DNA of 64,000 nucleotides from Siniperca chuatsi (lineage: Eukaryota > Chordata > Actinopteri > Centrarchiformes > Sinipercidae): the NCBI RefSeq assembly GCF_020085105.1, contig NC_058058.1:1816751-1880750 (forward strand), in the 5' to 3' direction. This document shows, one piece after another, positions 1 to 11,030 of this stretch. Numbering within the stretch: position 1 is the first letter of the stretch; the number at the start of each line of letters is the position of its first letter. A program made the position numbers and the translations under genes. The notes below the pieces were generated by a model that saw nothing but the letters and a program-made list of their open reading frames with translations, ran no database searches and was not told the origin of the DNA.

Positions 1-520
1 CCGGCTCAGACTGGGCAAGTGTCGAGTTTAGCGAAGACTTAAAACTAACTTAAATAATTATTCCATCCATCACATTTCTGCCACTTGTCTGGATTCAGAT
101 CACATTGAAAATGTCTTTCAAATTTAACGTGATGAACGTTGCAGAAACCCTGAATATGCTCACTGAAAAATAATATCGCTTCATGTGGGTTTTAAGGCCG
201 TATCGCCACCATCTTACAGTCCGAGCGACTGTCTTAATATGCCTGCTCAGTTAAGATTTAAAAGGCGGGTTTAAAACAGCCTTTAAAGTTTCTATCTCGA
301 TCCAGTCCAGGTTTGACAGATCTATGTGGTTTTAATGCACACCTGGTCTGATGTGGTCTGTGTAGAATAAAAGCCAGTGAACATGGCCTTCCTCTGTTTT
401 TACAAACAGACTACAGAGTTTGTTTAGAATAACTATAAGTCAAAGTACAGCAGCTTTTGATCTGCTAGAGAAAAAGCAGTTAAATTCTGGTTCTGGCTAC
501 GTAGGTGTAAGAAGCACCGC
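1..520. other. No gene seen; probably intron of a minus-strand zinc-finger gene
   Basis: No coding region or RNA gene is recognisable here. The exon 1 at 1502-1673 is on the minus strand and its second exon is not found in 1-1500, so this stretch is best read as intron of a gene whose exon 2 lies beyond the left edge. That placement is inference. Confidence 0.4.
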
Positions 521-1265
521 GGTGGAATGTAACTAAGTACATTTACTCAAATACTGTATTTAAGAACAAATTCAAGGTGCTTTATTTTCCATTTTATGCA
601 ACTTTACACTTCTACTCCGCTACATCTCAGAGGCAAATATTGCACTTTTTACTGCGTCTGTCTGACGGCTTCAGTTACTTCACAGATCACAGTGTTTCAT
701 CCACTTCCCGTCCGGTGAAAACCTCGTATCTCCAGGTGTTTGTGAGGAGCAGAAGGATGAAGAGTTTCCTTCATGTGCTGAGGAAACTCTCCTCCTCCTG
801 AAGCTGAATAAACTCTTTAACCCCCCCTCGGATCAGCTGGGAAACGCATCGTCACAGAGCTGAAAACAGGCTGTTTCTCTGAGCTCAGGGAGACTTTTTA
901 GAGATACGTGGTTCTCACAGGACGGCGACGCTGCAAACACGTGATGACCTTATAGACCATGATGCATTGCTGCAGGTTAAACTACCCAACAGGATATAAA
1001 GCAGTTAAAATGAGCTCAACCTGAAACATCTGCAGCAGTAAAATGCAACAGGAATATGAATCCAGAAACATCAGATATAATAAAACACTGACAGGGAACA
1101 CTTTACTGCACAGTGACGACTTTTACTGTCACACTTTAAGTGCATTTATCTGATAATACTTCATACTTTAACTTCAGTAAGGTTTGAATGCAGGACTTTT
1201 ACTTGTAGTGGAGTATTTTCACAGAGTGGTGTCAGGACTTTTACTGCAGTAAAGGATGTGAGCAC
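521..1265 (+). repeat. Dispersed MITE-like repeat ('agtaaaagtactc' family)
   Basis: The stretch opens with gtaactaagtacatttact and later carries cttctactccgctacat and repeated agtaaaagt/acttttact words, ending near 1265 in sequence of the opposite sense (ttttactgcagtaaagga). The same words recur at about 1873-2810 and 9615-10280. A compact element with inverted ends is typical of a non-autonomous DNA transposon common in teleosts. The assignment to a superfamily is not possible by eye. The short open frame at 577-801 lies inside it and is not a gene. Confidence 0.6.
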
Positions 1266-1501
1266 CCATTCAGTCATTACTATCATCTCTTATGACACTA
1301 TTTTGTAGCTGTGTTAGCATGTGGATGCTCTTCTTCCTTTATTATTTTATTTCTATTTAAAATCTTAATAAGAATAAATATCGATCAGTTAGCAGTAGAG
1401 CGGCTAACAGGCCGCGTGGGAGCTAACGTTAGCATATCAATGGCTGGTACATTATCAAACCAGTGATCATTTCTCCAGCAATACAATAATTAAAAACCCA
1501 C

Positions 1502-1673
1502 CTTCACTTCGCAGCGTCGGGTCCGGTCTGGAGGACACGTCCAGCAGCCTGCGGCGGCGGCCCAGCTCCTCTTCATACTCGGTTATTGTTTTCTCAAAAT
1601 GTCCGAATATCTCCTCGACAGCCGCAGTTAGCCGCTGGTTGATAAAAAGCTTCAGACTCTGAAGTCTGGACAT
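1502..1673 (-). CDS. C2H2 zinc-finger gene, exon 1 (gene continues past left edge)
   Basis: This is a 172-nt first coding exon of the zinc-finger family that fills the left half of the window. It starts MSRLQSLKLFINQRL and continues with VEEIFGHFEKTITEYEEELGRRRRLLD, the same heptad-like helical module as in genes 1-3. The ATG is at 1673 and the exon ends at a GTGGGT donor (1501-1496), leaving one base of the next codon. Both length and phase equal exon 1 of gene 3. An in-frame ATG five codons upstream is less likely, because the other copies start at the equivalent of 1673. No matching exon 2 lies between 1 and 1501, so the finger exon should be outside the window. The role is probably nuclear DNA binding by analogy. 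Whether the gene is intact cannot be judged. Confidence 0.7.
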
Positions 1674-1830
1674 CTTTGACAGAGTCAAAGCGGAGGACAG
1701 ACTGCTAAATACTGTCGGGTCTTTAGCTAATTCTTTGTCTTCTGTTAGTTCCGGTATTCACTCGCACTAACGCCACTTCCGGGAACCGTTTTCAAAATAA
1801 GAGCTTCTTGACGCTTGACTCATAATTGAT
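1674..1830 (-). promoter_or_regulatory. Putative promoter/5' region of the partial zinc-finger gene
   Basis: The sequence just upstream of the 1673 start codon is repeated almost unchanged at about 9415-9575, upstream of the broken exon 1. It contains ETS-type CCGGAA/TTCCGG cores (near 1749 and 1776). Conservation between the two copies shows a duplicated block. Promoter function is inference from its position. Confidence 0.45.
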
Positions 1831-1872
1831 ATTCATTAGTTTTTGGCCAGTGGTGCGAAGTTAAGCGCCAGA

Positions 1873-2810
1873 AGTGGGGGAAGTATTCAGATACCGCTAC
1901 AAGTAAAAGTCCTGCATTGAAAATGTTACTGCAGTAAAAGTATGTGAGTATAATCAGGGAAAAGCCCTTAAAGCGTTAAAGCAGTGCAGCGTCCCTGTGG
2001 CTGCTGTGCTGCTATATATTCTGTCATCAGATTATTATTCCTCGTGCATTAATGTAAAGCAGGATGTTGCTGCTGCAGCTGATGATTCTTTTCTCCATCA
2101 ATCGATTGATTGACTTTCTCTCATCTTCTTTCTTGCGAACATTTGTTTTTCAACCGAAAACTTAAATCCCCAGTTCTTCCCCCACATTTCAGCTTCATTT
2201 ATTCCTTCTTGCAATTTTACATGACTACAATCTCTCCCTCTTCTCCGCAAAGCCCCTTCATCTGCAAATATTGATCTAATGATACCTTTCCAAAAATGTC
2301 ATTTATCGTAAATTGAGAATAGCATAGGATAATGCTGATAATACTTACATACTTTGAGTAAGTTTTTAAATGCAGTGTGGTATCAATACTTTTCCTTAAA
2401 GGTTCGGTGTGTAAGATTTAGGGGGGCTCTATTTGCAGAGTATGACGATAATATTCATAAGTATGTTTTCATTAATGTATTATCACCTGAAAATAAGAAT
2501 GGTTGTGTTTTCGTTACCTTAGAATCAGCCCTTTTTATCTCCAGAGGGAGCGGGTCCCCTTCCACGGAGGCAGCCATGTTGCACCGCCATGTTTCTACAG
2601 TAGCCCAGAACGGACAAACCAAACACTGGCTCTAGACAGGGCCCTTTTGTGTTTTTCGCAGCCACCGTAGTTTCTCCTACACGCTGGGAAGGGGAGGGGG
2701 AGGCGAGCGGTGTTCAGTTGGTTGCAATCTGCAATTTCACCACTAGATGCCACTAAATCCTCCACACTGGACCTTTAAGTAAAGGATCTGAGTTCTTCCT
2801 CCACTTTGTG
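1873..2810. repeat. MITE-like repeat with nested insertions
   Basis: The left edge reads gtgggggaagtattcagat and the right edge agttcttcctccact, forming imperfect inverted ends of the same repeat family as 521-1265. Inside are a scrap resembling the I-like LINE fragment at 38330-38600 (shared tctctccctcttctccgcaaag-type words near 2231-2270) and the younger element at 2396-2779. The nesting order is read directly from the interrupted flanks. Confidence 0.5.
2396..2779. mobile_element. MITE with terminal inverted repeats
   Basis: The ends are inverted copies: aaaggttcggtgtgtaagat on the left and the complement of actggaccttt on the right, the latter preceded by aaatcctccac. The 384-bp body has no transposase. 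This is a very common teleost non-autonomous DNA transposon type. It sits inside the repeat at 1873-2810, so it inserted later. The open frame at 2354-2635 runs across its left border and is not a gene. Confidence 0.65.
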
Positions 2811-4860
2811 TCTTTCTCACACACACAATGCTATTTCCTGTATTTATATATCACTCAAGCAAATAGCAGATTAGGATGAATTTGGTTATTGTTCTGTGTT
2901 TTCCATAATAATGGCACCATAACATGAATCAGCAATAGCTCCTCAACCATAAGGCCTATATGCATACATCTGGTCTCCTTTGATAGATAATAAGCTAAAT
3001 AATACGAATCCATTGTAAGTAAACACATTTCTATTACCATTCCAGAGTTAATGGAGATGCAGTAAAGAGGGAAAAAAATAGGATTTTCATCCTCGCCTAG
3101 TATAAAATCCAAAATTCAAGGCAATATAACCACAAAACAAGGGTCTAGCGGCTAAAAACGCAGCTGGATGTATTCTCCTACTGCTCGACTACAAATGTAA
3201 CTTTAAATGCGATGAAAATACATTAAAATACAACATTTATGATACAATTTATAAAGATATACTCAGGCTGTCTCCATGTTTGGGACTTTTTTGACCATTT
3301 ACTTGAACTTTTACATCAAAACACCATTTATTTGCATATAGCCATGTTACAAATAACAAATAACATAAAAACATTGAAATATAGTAACACAATGATTACT
3401 GATCAATATTCATATATGACTGAAGCGCTCCATGCTATACAGGCAGATAAATTCACAACAGAAAGGCCCACAGTCAAGTGTGACACATCTATGGATTCCT
3501 CTCAGCCAGAGCAACAGGATGAGATGGTTTTTGTTGGTGTCAGTATTTCGATTCAGTCACCAGATGGAGACATAGACTGTCTCATCGCATGGAGGGCTGC
3601 GGTCTGCCATCTCCATTATCCTTCCCTATGCAATACAACTGTATACAAGCCAATTGAAATGGATTCAAGATGGCGCAGGGGCATTGGAAAAGTGATTACT
3701 TTGGGATTTAGGCGATCAAACACAACTTTTGATTACAAAAACAACAAAAGGCAAGACAATTCGTAGTTGTAAACGTACAAACGTAAGTTTGTTTTTGTAT
3801 TTCTTCGACGGCTATTCAGTGAGTTTTGGTCGTAGAGCGATATGATCGACGCGACGCTGTAATCTCTGGAGTCTCAGTGTTAATTTGAGGGGCTGTTTGT
3901 GTTGATAGCGTGAAACGAAAGATATTAATAGCGCTGTTTTCAGACAGACAGGCAGATAAAGCTTTTTGCGACACGCTCAGTCAGTTGCTTGCTGCTGACT
4001 TGTGTTTCGTGTAGGTAAAAATTGTTAGCCTCAGCTTTTAGCTGAGCTCCTTCCCGTTACGCGGGTATGCAGCATGAAAATGTTGCTTCATGTTTATCAT
4101 GCCGTTATATGGCACTTGTTGTGAGATGCGCTGCTGCCCCCGGTACTGGGGGCGCTCGGGTTTAAGAGGTTTTTAATGTACTAACCCTACTTAAAAATCA
4201 CATTTAGGATACTTGAGGAGACCTTAATGCTGGTATTTGCACTTTTACTACAAAGAGCCGTGTCCTTCTGCTACACAAATTTGTATCCATCTTTTTTATT
4301 TTTCTCTAATCTTTGCTTTTTTGGTTAAATATTGGATAATTTGATATGTTTGGGCCTCAAACATACACTTACTTAAACAAAACCCTGTGAGAAGTTTAAA
4401 TGGGGAAACGTCTCTGACATCTGAAACGTGACGAGGAGACGACACTGGTCACGAGACAAAGACAAAACTTAATTCTCCACCTTGTTTTAGTGTTTACTCC
4501 CCCCACACCTCTGGTCCGCAACACACCAGCTTGCCCCGCCTCTTTCGGTTTCTCTCTCTTTCTTCAACAGCAGTACGTTTGTAGTATATCACCCAAAAAA
4601 CTAGTTTTGGGGGGTTTTCACAAGCGATTCAGTTTTCAGGTGAGCTGCGTGTAGACATAGCTTATCAAAACGATCGAAACCTCTCTGTGTGTGTTTCTCT
4701 GCAAACACTCGCTTGCCGGCCGTTAATATACCTGGGCAGAATTGCGTCATTTATTGAGACCACCGATCAAACTTTTTACAACGAATATTGGCCGATTATG
4801 ATCGGAGCACTATTCAAATATATTTTGAATCAATGAATACATGTAATACCAAAAAGCACA
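2811..4860. other. Intergenic; no supported gene, one hAT-like repeat remnant
   Basis: Nothing convincing is coded here. A 175-codon plus frame at 3239-3766 has no recognisable domain and irregular composition. About 4480-4750 shares words with 21000-21260 and 24960-25650 (ccgcctctttc, ggtgagc.gcgtgt, acgatcgaaacc), so it is a copy of a dispersed repeat. The copy at 25640 ends in gcatccctact, which resembles a hAT-type terminus. The rest is AT-rich and unassigned. Confidence 0.45.
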
Positions 4861-5011
4861 GTGCCTGGAAAACATGTGGCTTCATCTCAGCTGACAAGAT
4901 GAAGCAGAACTTCTTTTGGATTCTGAATCGCTGTTTAGCTGATCAGCGTTGAGCCAAGTCCTGCCCTCAGTACTTCAATCCTGCTGGAAAAAAATGGCTC
5001 AACAAGCAGCG

Positions 5012-6174
5012 TCATTTATTTCTGCGGCTCTCACCAGCACACTTGTGTTTTTTGACATTATGGAGCCGAGTGAATCTTTTATCACAAACACTGCAACTAA
5101 ATCGTTTCTCCCCTGTGTGGACAGTAAAGTGTCGTCTCAGAGTTCCACGCTGTGCAAATCTTTTACCACAAACTGAACAGTTAAATGGTTTCTCCCCTGT
5201 GTGGACTTTCAAGTGTTGTCTTAGATGATCCTTTCGTGCGAATCTGTTACCACAAACTGAACAACTAAATGGTTTCTCCCCAGTATGCATTCTCATGTGT
5301 TTGACCAAATTGTCTCTGAGACTGAAACTTCTTTTACAAACTGAGCAGCTGTAAGGCTTTTCTCCCGTATGACTTCTTAAGTGTGAGGTCAAAGATGACC
5401 TTATTGCGAATCTTTTACCACAGACGGAGCACCTGAAGGGTTTCTCCCCTGTGTGGATTCTCATGTGCCTCACAACCTCTCCTCTCCATTTAAAGGTTTT
5501 AGTACAAAATGAGCAGGTTATACGTTTTCCTTCTGAATGAAGCCTCATATGAGTCGTTAAGGACTTCTTCCGGGGGTATTTTTTACCACAAACTGAGCAG
5601 CTAAATGGTTTCACTGCTGTTTGGATTCCATTGTGTTTCTGCAGATGTTCCTTGTAGCCAAAGCTTGTAGCACATTCAGAGGAGCTAACTGATGTTTTTC
5701 CAGTATTACAGTCCTGATCACTCACAGGTACTGGGTTTAAACCTGACTGAGGTTCCCTGGTCTCCTCCCAATCACAACTGTCGTCAGTCTCGGGTTCAGA
5801 GGAGTGTGAAGTCTTGTCATGAGGAGCTGGTTGTAAATGATTATCTGGATTAAAGTTCCTGGCTGGTTCTGGTCCTCCACAGTCCTCTCCATCAGTTTCT
5901 GTTTTCAAATGCTCTGCATCTCTGTTCTCTTCAGTTTGGCTTTGATGAAGCTGCGAGGACTGAGGTTTCTCTTCGTCATCATCTTCTTCACTCTTCACAG
6001 GAGCGAATGGGAACTCGGTGATATCGGCCTCCTCCAGCCCTCGGAGCTGCTCTCCCTCCTGACTGGTCCAGAGCTCCTCCTGCTCCTCTTTAATGTGTGG
6101 CAGCTCTGGGTCCTGGTCCAGACTGGGGCTCCACTCCTGAACCTTTTCTTTCCTCACCGACAGCTGCTGGACGT
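5012..6174 (-). CDS. Zinc-finger gene 1, exon 2 (acidic linker and C2H2 array)
   Basis: Second coding exon of a 451-residue C2H2 zinc-finger protein (exon 1 at 8587-8779). The exon begins after a tattctccacag acceptor with phase 1, so the joined residue is Asp (DVQQLSV). It encodes an acidic linker with [10 protein letters not shown] and [11 protein letters not shown], then one degenerate finger ([15 protein letters not shown]), six canonical C2H2 fingers joined by HTGEKPF-type linkers, and a last degenerate C2H-C finger ([16 protein letters not shown]). The stop is at 5012-5014. Residues at finger positions -1,2,3,6 differ between fingers (RKST, WGER, ISSS, LDNK, RDHQ, QGTR). The family role is sequence-specific nuclear DNA binding, but the target is unknown. 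The frame stays open for 19 codons upstream into the intron. The splice model is preferred because exon 1 matches in phase. Confidence 0.85.
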
Positions 6175-6764
6175 CTGTGGAGAATAATGAAATACATACA
6201 CGTTTTAGGAAACTGTAATTTCCCGTTACCACTTAAACCACTGACACCACTACTTTCTTAAACACGGGGAGAAATGTTGCACATTTTGTACAACATATTC
6301 GGAAGTCACTCAAACTAAAACTACAAGCGTATCGTGCGCTTTGCGCTTCGTCAGAGCAGAAATGCCATAAAATGAGTGCGATCAAGGTGGCTGCGACTCC
6401 ATGCTCATGTTACGTGCACATGTAAAGCCACTAGTCCTGCGTTCAGATAAACCCCTCAGCTGAAGACAAAGAGTTTCACTGCTGAAGAACGTGAAGAAGC
6501 CATTTTGCTTCTGGCTGCATATACTCCAGGTTTTATGTTACGCTGTCAATGATGTACATTGTTTCATGAGGCCATGTGTGTGTGGAGGGTTTAACATTTG
6601 CCTGTACATATTTTTTTAAATGCTTTATTTATTGATTATGTTCATGTCTGTGTTATGTGTTTTACATGGGGCCAATGAAGTTAAAGTTAAGAATAAAAGT
6701 TAAGCATACTAAGTGTGCATTTACAAACTGATCCTCCATGCAAATATATTTAAATCAACCTCAA

Positions 6765-7030
6765 CCGTAAGGCTCTACGGAGGGCGGTGAAAACGGCTCA
6801 GCACATCACCAGGACGGAGCAGCCAAACATGGAGGACTTCTACACCCAGAGGTGCAGGAAGAAGGCCAACAGGATCATCAAAGACCCCAAATCACCCCAG
6901 CCACAAACTGTTCTGCCTGCTGCCGCCCGGCAGACGGTACTGCAGCATCCGGTCCCGCACCCCCAGGCTCAGGGACCGCTTCATCCCTCAGGCCAAAACA
7001 CTGTTGACCTCAAACAGCGTCCAGTAGTCT
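6765..7030 (+). mobile_element. LINE fragment, C-terminal end (CR1/L2-like)
   Basis: The plus-strand reading around 6787 gives KTAQHITRTEQPNMEDFYTQ and then CRKKANRIIKDP. This is the stretch after the reverse transcriptase domain in CR1/L2-type LINEs. It is truncated at the 5' end and degenerates after about 6960. A second fragment of the same element type follows at 7235, and a sister fragment lies at 16640-16880. The clade is assigned from memory of the motif and is approximate. Confidence 0.65.
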
Positions 7031-7234
7031 GCGTTGATACATGATGTCACTTTACCTTTATACTACTTTCACTCACTGTTTATTACCTGTTTACATCTCC
7101 GTATATATACTGTATATATTTATTACTACCTGTTTGTACCTGCACACACATATACATACACACACATATATTTTATCTGTTAACAAGCTGTTTAACCATC
7201 ATATTATAAATATTTTGAGCCCCTTCCTCTACTC

Positions 7235-8275
7235 CCTCTTCACACTCCACTGCAGGCCCGTGCATGGATCTAACGCCATCATCAAGTTTGCAGACGATAC
7301 TACGGTGATTCGTCTCATCAGCAACAACGATGAGACTGTCTACCGGGAGGAGGTCCAGCACCTGGCCACATGGTGCTCAGATAAAAGGAGCTCATCGTGG
7401 ACTTCAGGAAGGAGAGAGTAGGCACACACGACCCCATCCACATTAACGGGATGGCTGTTGAGCGGAGCTGTCCTGGACCACCAACACCTCCTGCCTGGTC
7501 AAGAAGGCTCACCAGCGCCTCTTCCTCCTGAGGACACTGAAGAAGAACCAACTGTCCTCAGCTGTCCTGGTGAACTTCTGTTGCTGCACAGTAGAGAGCA
7601 TCCTGACCAGCTGAGTCACAGTCTGGTATGGGAACCGCTCTGCTGCAGAGCGCTGGGCTCTGGAGCGGGGGGTGAAACCTGCCCGGCGCATCACTTCCAG
7701 CCATCGAGGACGTCCAGAGGAAACGCTGGACTCCGCTCACCCCAACCAGAGACTGGTTTCTCGCCTCCGGACCAGGACCAGCAGACTGAGAAACAGCTTT
7801 TTTCCCCCAGAGCTGTCTTCCTACTGAACTCTGCCCCCCGCTGACTCCACTGTCCCCTCATACACCTTAACTTAAATGCTGCTATATTAATATTGTTTTT
7901 GCTACGTGTACCACATGTTCATTTGCACTACCAGACTATTGATTTATACATATACTGCATCATCTGCACTCCAGTACTATGTACTGAGCACTGCAATAAC
8001 TCATCTACTGCACTGTTAACTATTTCTTTCCATAATTTGCACTACTTTATATTCATTGCACTGCTGTTCTGCCCAGTCCAATTAATTATTGTACATATCC
8101 ATCAGTATACTTCTGTTTATAGTAATGCCATCTGTATATAATGTGCAGAGTACCACTTGTAAAATACTTTATATCCTGCACTTGCTTATTGCACTTCTGG
8201 TTAGACCTAAACTGCATTTCGTTGCCTTGTACTTGTACGCGTGTAATGACAATAAAGTTGAATCTAAATCACATT
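7235..8275 (+). mobile_element. 5'-truncated LINE with reverse-transcriptase remnant and 3' tail
   Basis: The frame carrying IIKFADDTTVIRLISNNDET holds the FADD catalytic motif of a reverse transcriptase, followed after frameshifts by CR1/L2-like C-terminal sequence. The 3' untranslated end runs to aatgacaataaagttgaatc at about 8260, a hallmark tail of this LINE group. Several frameshifts make it inactive. It lies in sense orientation opposite to the host zinc-finger gene. Confidence 0.7.
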
Positions 8276-8586
8276 ATAAATATTTATGTGCACTACCTGT
8301 CTACATCCTGTTCTTACTGGTCCATAACCGGTTCTCATTATGCATACACACCACACTACATGCACAACCTGTCTACATTAGAGTTCATTCACTGTATCAC
8401 CACTGTACACCTGCCTACCACAGCATTATTATATATTTTTTTGCTTACACATATTGTATGGAGCATTGTTGGAGGGAGCAGAGAACTAAGAATTGCATTT
8501 CTCTGACAACAAAGAACTTGACCTCTTTTAGCGGCAGCTGGTTTCCCAGCAGTTTAAAGTGAGAAGAGCAATGAAAGTGTGCAGAC

Positions 8587-8779
8587 CTGCTCTGTGTAAC
8601 CGGACTTCAGGCTGGAAAACAGCGTCCAGCAGTTTCCGCTGTCGCTCGTTCTCCTCTTTTGAACGACAAAGCTCCTCCTCGTGCTCTGCTATCGTCCTTT
8701 CAAACAGCCCAAATATCTCCTCAGCAGCCGCACTTAGTCGCTGGTTGACAAAAGCTCTCAGCATTTGGACTTTAGACAT
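8587..8779 (-). CDS. Zinc-finger gene 1, exon 1 (N-terminal helical module)
   Basis: This 193-nt exon encodes 64 residues starting MSKVQMLRAFVNQRL and including AAEEIFGLFERTIAEHEEEL and KEENERQRKLLDAV. The pattern suggests an amphipathic or coiled-coil segment. It is not a KRAB, SCAN, BTB or ZAD box. The ATG is at 8779 and the exon ends GCAG before a GT donor (8586-8585), leaving one base that joins exon 2 at 6174 in frame. The copy is almost identical to exon 1 of gene 2 (26005-26197). In other zinc-finger families, such N-terminal modules recruit partners; that function is inferred here. Confidence 0.82.
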
Positions 8780-9300
8780 TTTTTTACAGCAACTTTTCCT
8801 CCAGACTCACTCCGTTAGAAACAGTTTGGTCCCTCTGACGCGCGCTGCGTTGCTAGGTTACGTTCGCGTCCGTCTATTTCCAGCTAGCAAGCTAGGCTAA
8901 CTTCATTAGCTTCTTAGGACTCCAGGACATAATTCAGACGTAAAACATTTTAAAATAAAGGGAACAGCACAGAGTCTATTCAGACAGGCTCATTTGGACA
9001 TTTTGGGTCCATGAAAAATACAGTTTAGACTCTATCGAAGTTCCTCTGAGTAGCGCTGTGTGGCCTCCCATTTCCAGCTAGCAAGCTACGCTAACTACAT
9101 TTAGCATTCTTGGCTAACAGGAGACGAGTCTGAGAGGAAACATCCAGCAAGTTTGCACAAAGTTCACTTAAAGACGTTTATCCACACATACAGGCTCTGG
9201 TGGTTCACTCCGACTGTATCTTATGGTGGTGTATCTTACGTGGTACGAAATAGAAATGTTAGCATGTTAGCTATGGTAAGTAAAATTGCTTCCGCGTCGG
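8780..9300 (-). promoter_or_regulatory. Upstream block of zinc-finger gene 1 (family promoter block)
   Basis: This region upstream of exon 1 shares long near-identical stretches with 19890-20340, 33525-34050 and 35538-35978. Shared words include ctagctagcaagcta-type motifs, tggacattttgggtccatg and ctaacaggagacgagtctga. Three of the four copies sit just upstream of a family exon 1, so the block probably holds the promoter and 5' untranslated region. That role is inference; the sequence sharing is seen directly. Confidence 0.55.
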
Positions 9301-9414
9301 TCCATCTCCTCTTCATACTCGGTTATTGTTTTCTCAAAATGTCCAAATATCTCCTCGACAGCCGCAGTTAGCCGCTGGTTGATTAAAAAGCTTCAGACTC
9401 TGAAGTCTGGACAT
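9301..9414 (-). pseudogene. Broken zinc-finger exon 1
   Basis: This is a copy of the exon 1 at 1502-1673 with its flank (the match runs to about 9575). One extra T in the run at about 9382-9388 shifts the frame shortly after MSRLQSLKLF, and the 3' part with the donor is replaced by other sequence. No finger exon of its own is evident. It abuts the upstream block of gene 1. Confidence 0.65.
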
Positions 9415-9614
9415 CTTTCACAGAGTCAAAGTGGAGGACAGACTGCTAAATAGTGTCGGTCTTTAGCTAATTCTTTGTCTTCTGTTAGTTCCGGTATTCA
9501 CTCTCACTAACGCCGGAACAATCACTTCCGGGAACCGTTTTCAAAATAAAAGCTTCTTGACGCTTGACTCATGATTGAAATTCATTTTGTCCAATTGTGG
9601 GGAAGTAACTAAGT

Positions 9615-10280
9615 ACCAGTGGTGGAGGAAGTGTTGAGATCCTTTACTTAAGTAAAAGTACTAATACCCCAAGTAAAAGTCCTGCATTGAAAATGTTACT
9701 TAAGTAAAAGTATGTAAGTATAATCAGGAAAATGTACTATATTAAAAGTAAAAGTACTCAAAGCAGTAAAATGTCCCCTGTGACTGTTATACTGTTATAT
9801 AGTATATCATTAGATTATTATTCCTTGTGTATTAATGTAAAAGCAGGAAGTTACTGCTGTAGCTGGTTGAGGTGGAGCTCATTTCGAACTATATTTCTCC
9901 ATTAATCGATTTGATTGTTCGGTTTGTAGAAATTCTGAAAAGAGTGAGAAATGCCGTCACAATGAGCCAGAGCCCAAAGTGATGCCTTCACAGTGCCTGT
10001 TCTGTCTAACCAACAGTCCAAACCTCAACATTATTAACAAAACATTAAAATAATTAAAAGTAAAAGTAGCATATCCTCACATGTGGGAAGCTGGAACCAT
10101 GAAATGTTTTTACATTAAAAAGTACAATATTTCCCTCTGAGATGTAATTCAACCACAAGGGGGCACAAGCCAGTGTCTTCTTGTGCCAGTCCCAAGTCTG
10201 GATAAATGCAGATGGTTGTGTTAAGTACAGTTTTGAGTATTTCCATTTCTGCTACTTTACACTTCCACTTCACTACATTT
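9615..10280. repeat. MITE-like repeat copy ('agtaaaagtactc' family)
   Basis: The element begins accagtggtggaggaagtgt with several agtaaaagta words and ends near 10280 with tttctgctactttacacttc. It belongs to the same family as 521-1265 and 1873-2810. No coding content is visible. Confidence 0.55.
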
Positions 10281-11030
10281 TATGAGTGGACCCAGTACGG
10301 ACCCTTGGGGGACACCCAGTGGAACAGCAGAACACCTTGACCTGTGTTTCCTCAGTTGGACATACTGTTGTCGGTCAGTGAGATATGATGAGAACCATAA
10401 GAGTGCAACACCAGTGATCCCAAAGTCAGCCAGGTGCTCCAGGAGTAGTAGGTGGGAGATGGTGTTGAAGGCAGCGGTGAGGTCAAGGAGGATAAGGATG
10501 GTGAGCAGTCCAGAGTCAGCTGCATGGAGGAGGTTGTTGGCAATTTTAATCAGGGCCGTTTCAGTACTGTTTTTAGGGCGCAAACCAGATTGGAGTTCAT
10601 GGAGGTTGTTTGAGTCGAGGTGGGATTGAAGTTCAGCAGCAACCACCCACTCAAGAGTTTTAGAAATGATGGGAAGGTTGGAGATGGGCCCGTCTTGTTT
10701 CAGGTCAGCTGGGTCAGCACCGGGTTCTTTGAGGGTGGGTGTAATTGCGGCCATTTTGAGAGTGGGGGTAACAGTTCCAGAGGCGAGGGAGGAGTTGATT
10801 ATTTTTGTGATCAAGGGGGAAATGGATGGCAGACAGGCTTTGATGAGGGTAGTGGATAGGGGATCAAGCTGACAGGTAGTGGATTTGGCTTTAAGGATGA
10901 GCTCAGAGATGGTGTTTTCCGTTGCTGGGGTGAAGTTGGAGAGGGAGCTGAAGAGTGATCAGCCAGCGGGGTCACAAATAAAAGAAAATGCAGTGAGTTT
11001 ACATAATTAAAAGGGGCTTCAGGCAGAAAG
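10280..11030 (-). mobile_element. LINE fragment, reverse-transcriptase N-terminal half (CR1/L2-like)
   Basis: The minus-strand frame from 10814 encodes [25 protein letters not shown]-like LQSGLRPKNSTETALIK, LLTILILLDLTAAFNTISH and GVPQGSVLGPL. These are reverse-transcriptase blocks of an L2/CR1-type LINE. The catalytic FADD block is missing because the fragment ends at 10280. The upstream part to 11030 carries further LINE coding sequence in shifted frames. It is a dead fragment in the spacer between zinc-finger copies. Confidence 0.75.

Larger units (their letters stand above)
6175..8586 (-). other. Intron of zinc-finger gene 1, filled with LINE fragments
   Basis: The 2.4-kb intron contains two LINE pieces on the plus strand (6765-7030 and 7235-8275). 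It also contains a segment at 6515-6740 that reappears at 15745-16545 in the sister copy, so the intron was duplicated together with the gene. Confidence 0.7.

Noticed and set aside
3239..3766. 175-codon plus-strand open frame
   Set aside because: No domain and irregular composition; AT-rich intergenic sequence.
5837..6187. 116-codon plus-strand open frame, repeated at 34191-34541 (minus)
   Set aside because: Both are antisense shadows of the conserved acidic linker of the zinc-finger exons.
7458..7844. 128-codon plus-strand open frame as a possible gene
   Set aside because: It lies inside a frameshifted LINE remnant and does not follow the LINE reading frame throughout.
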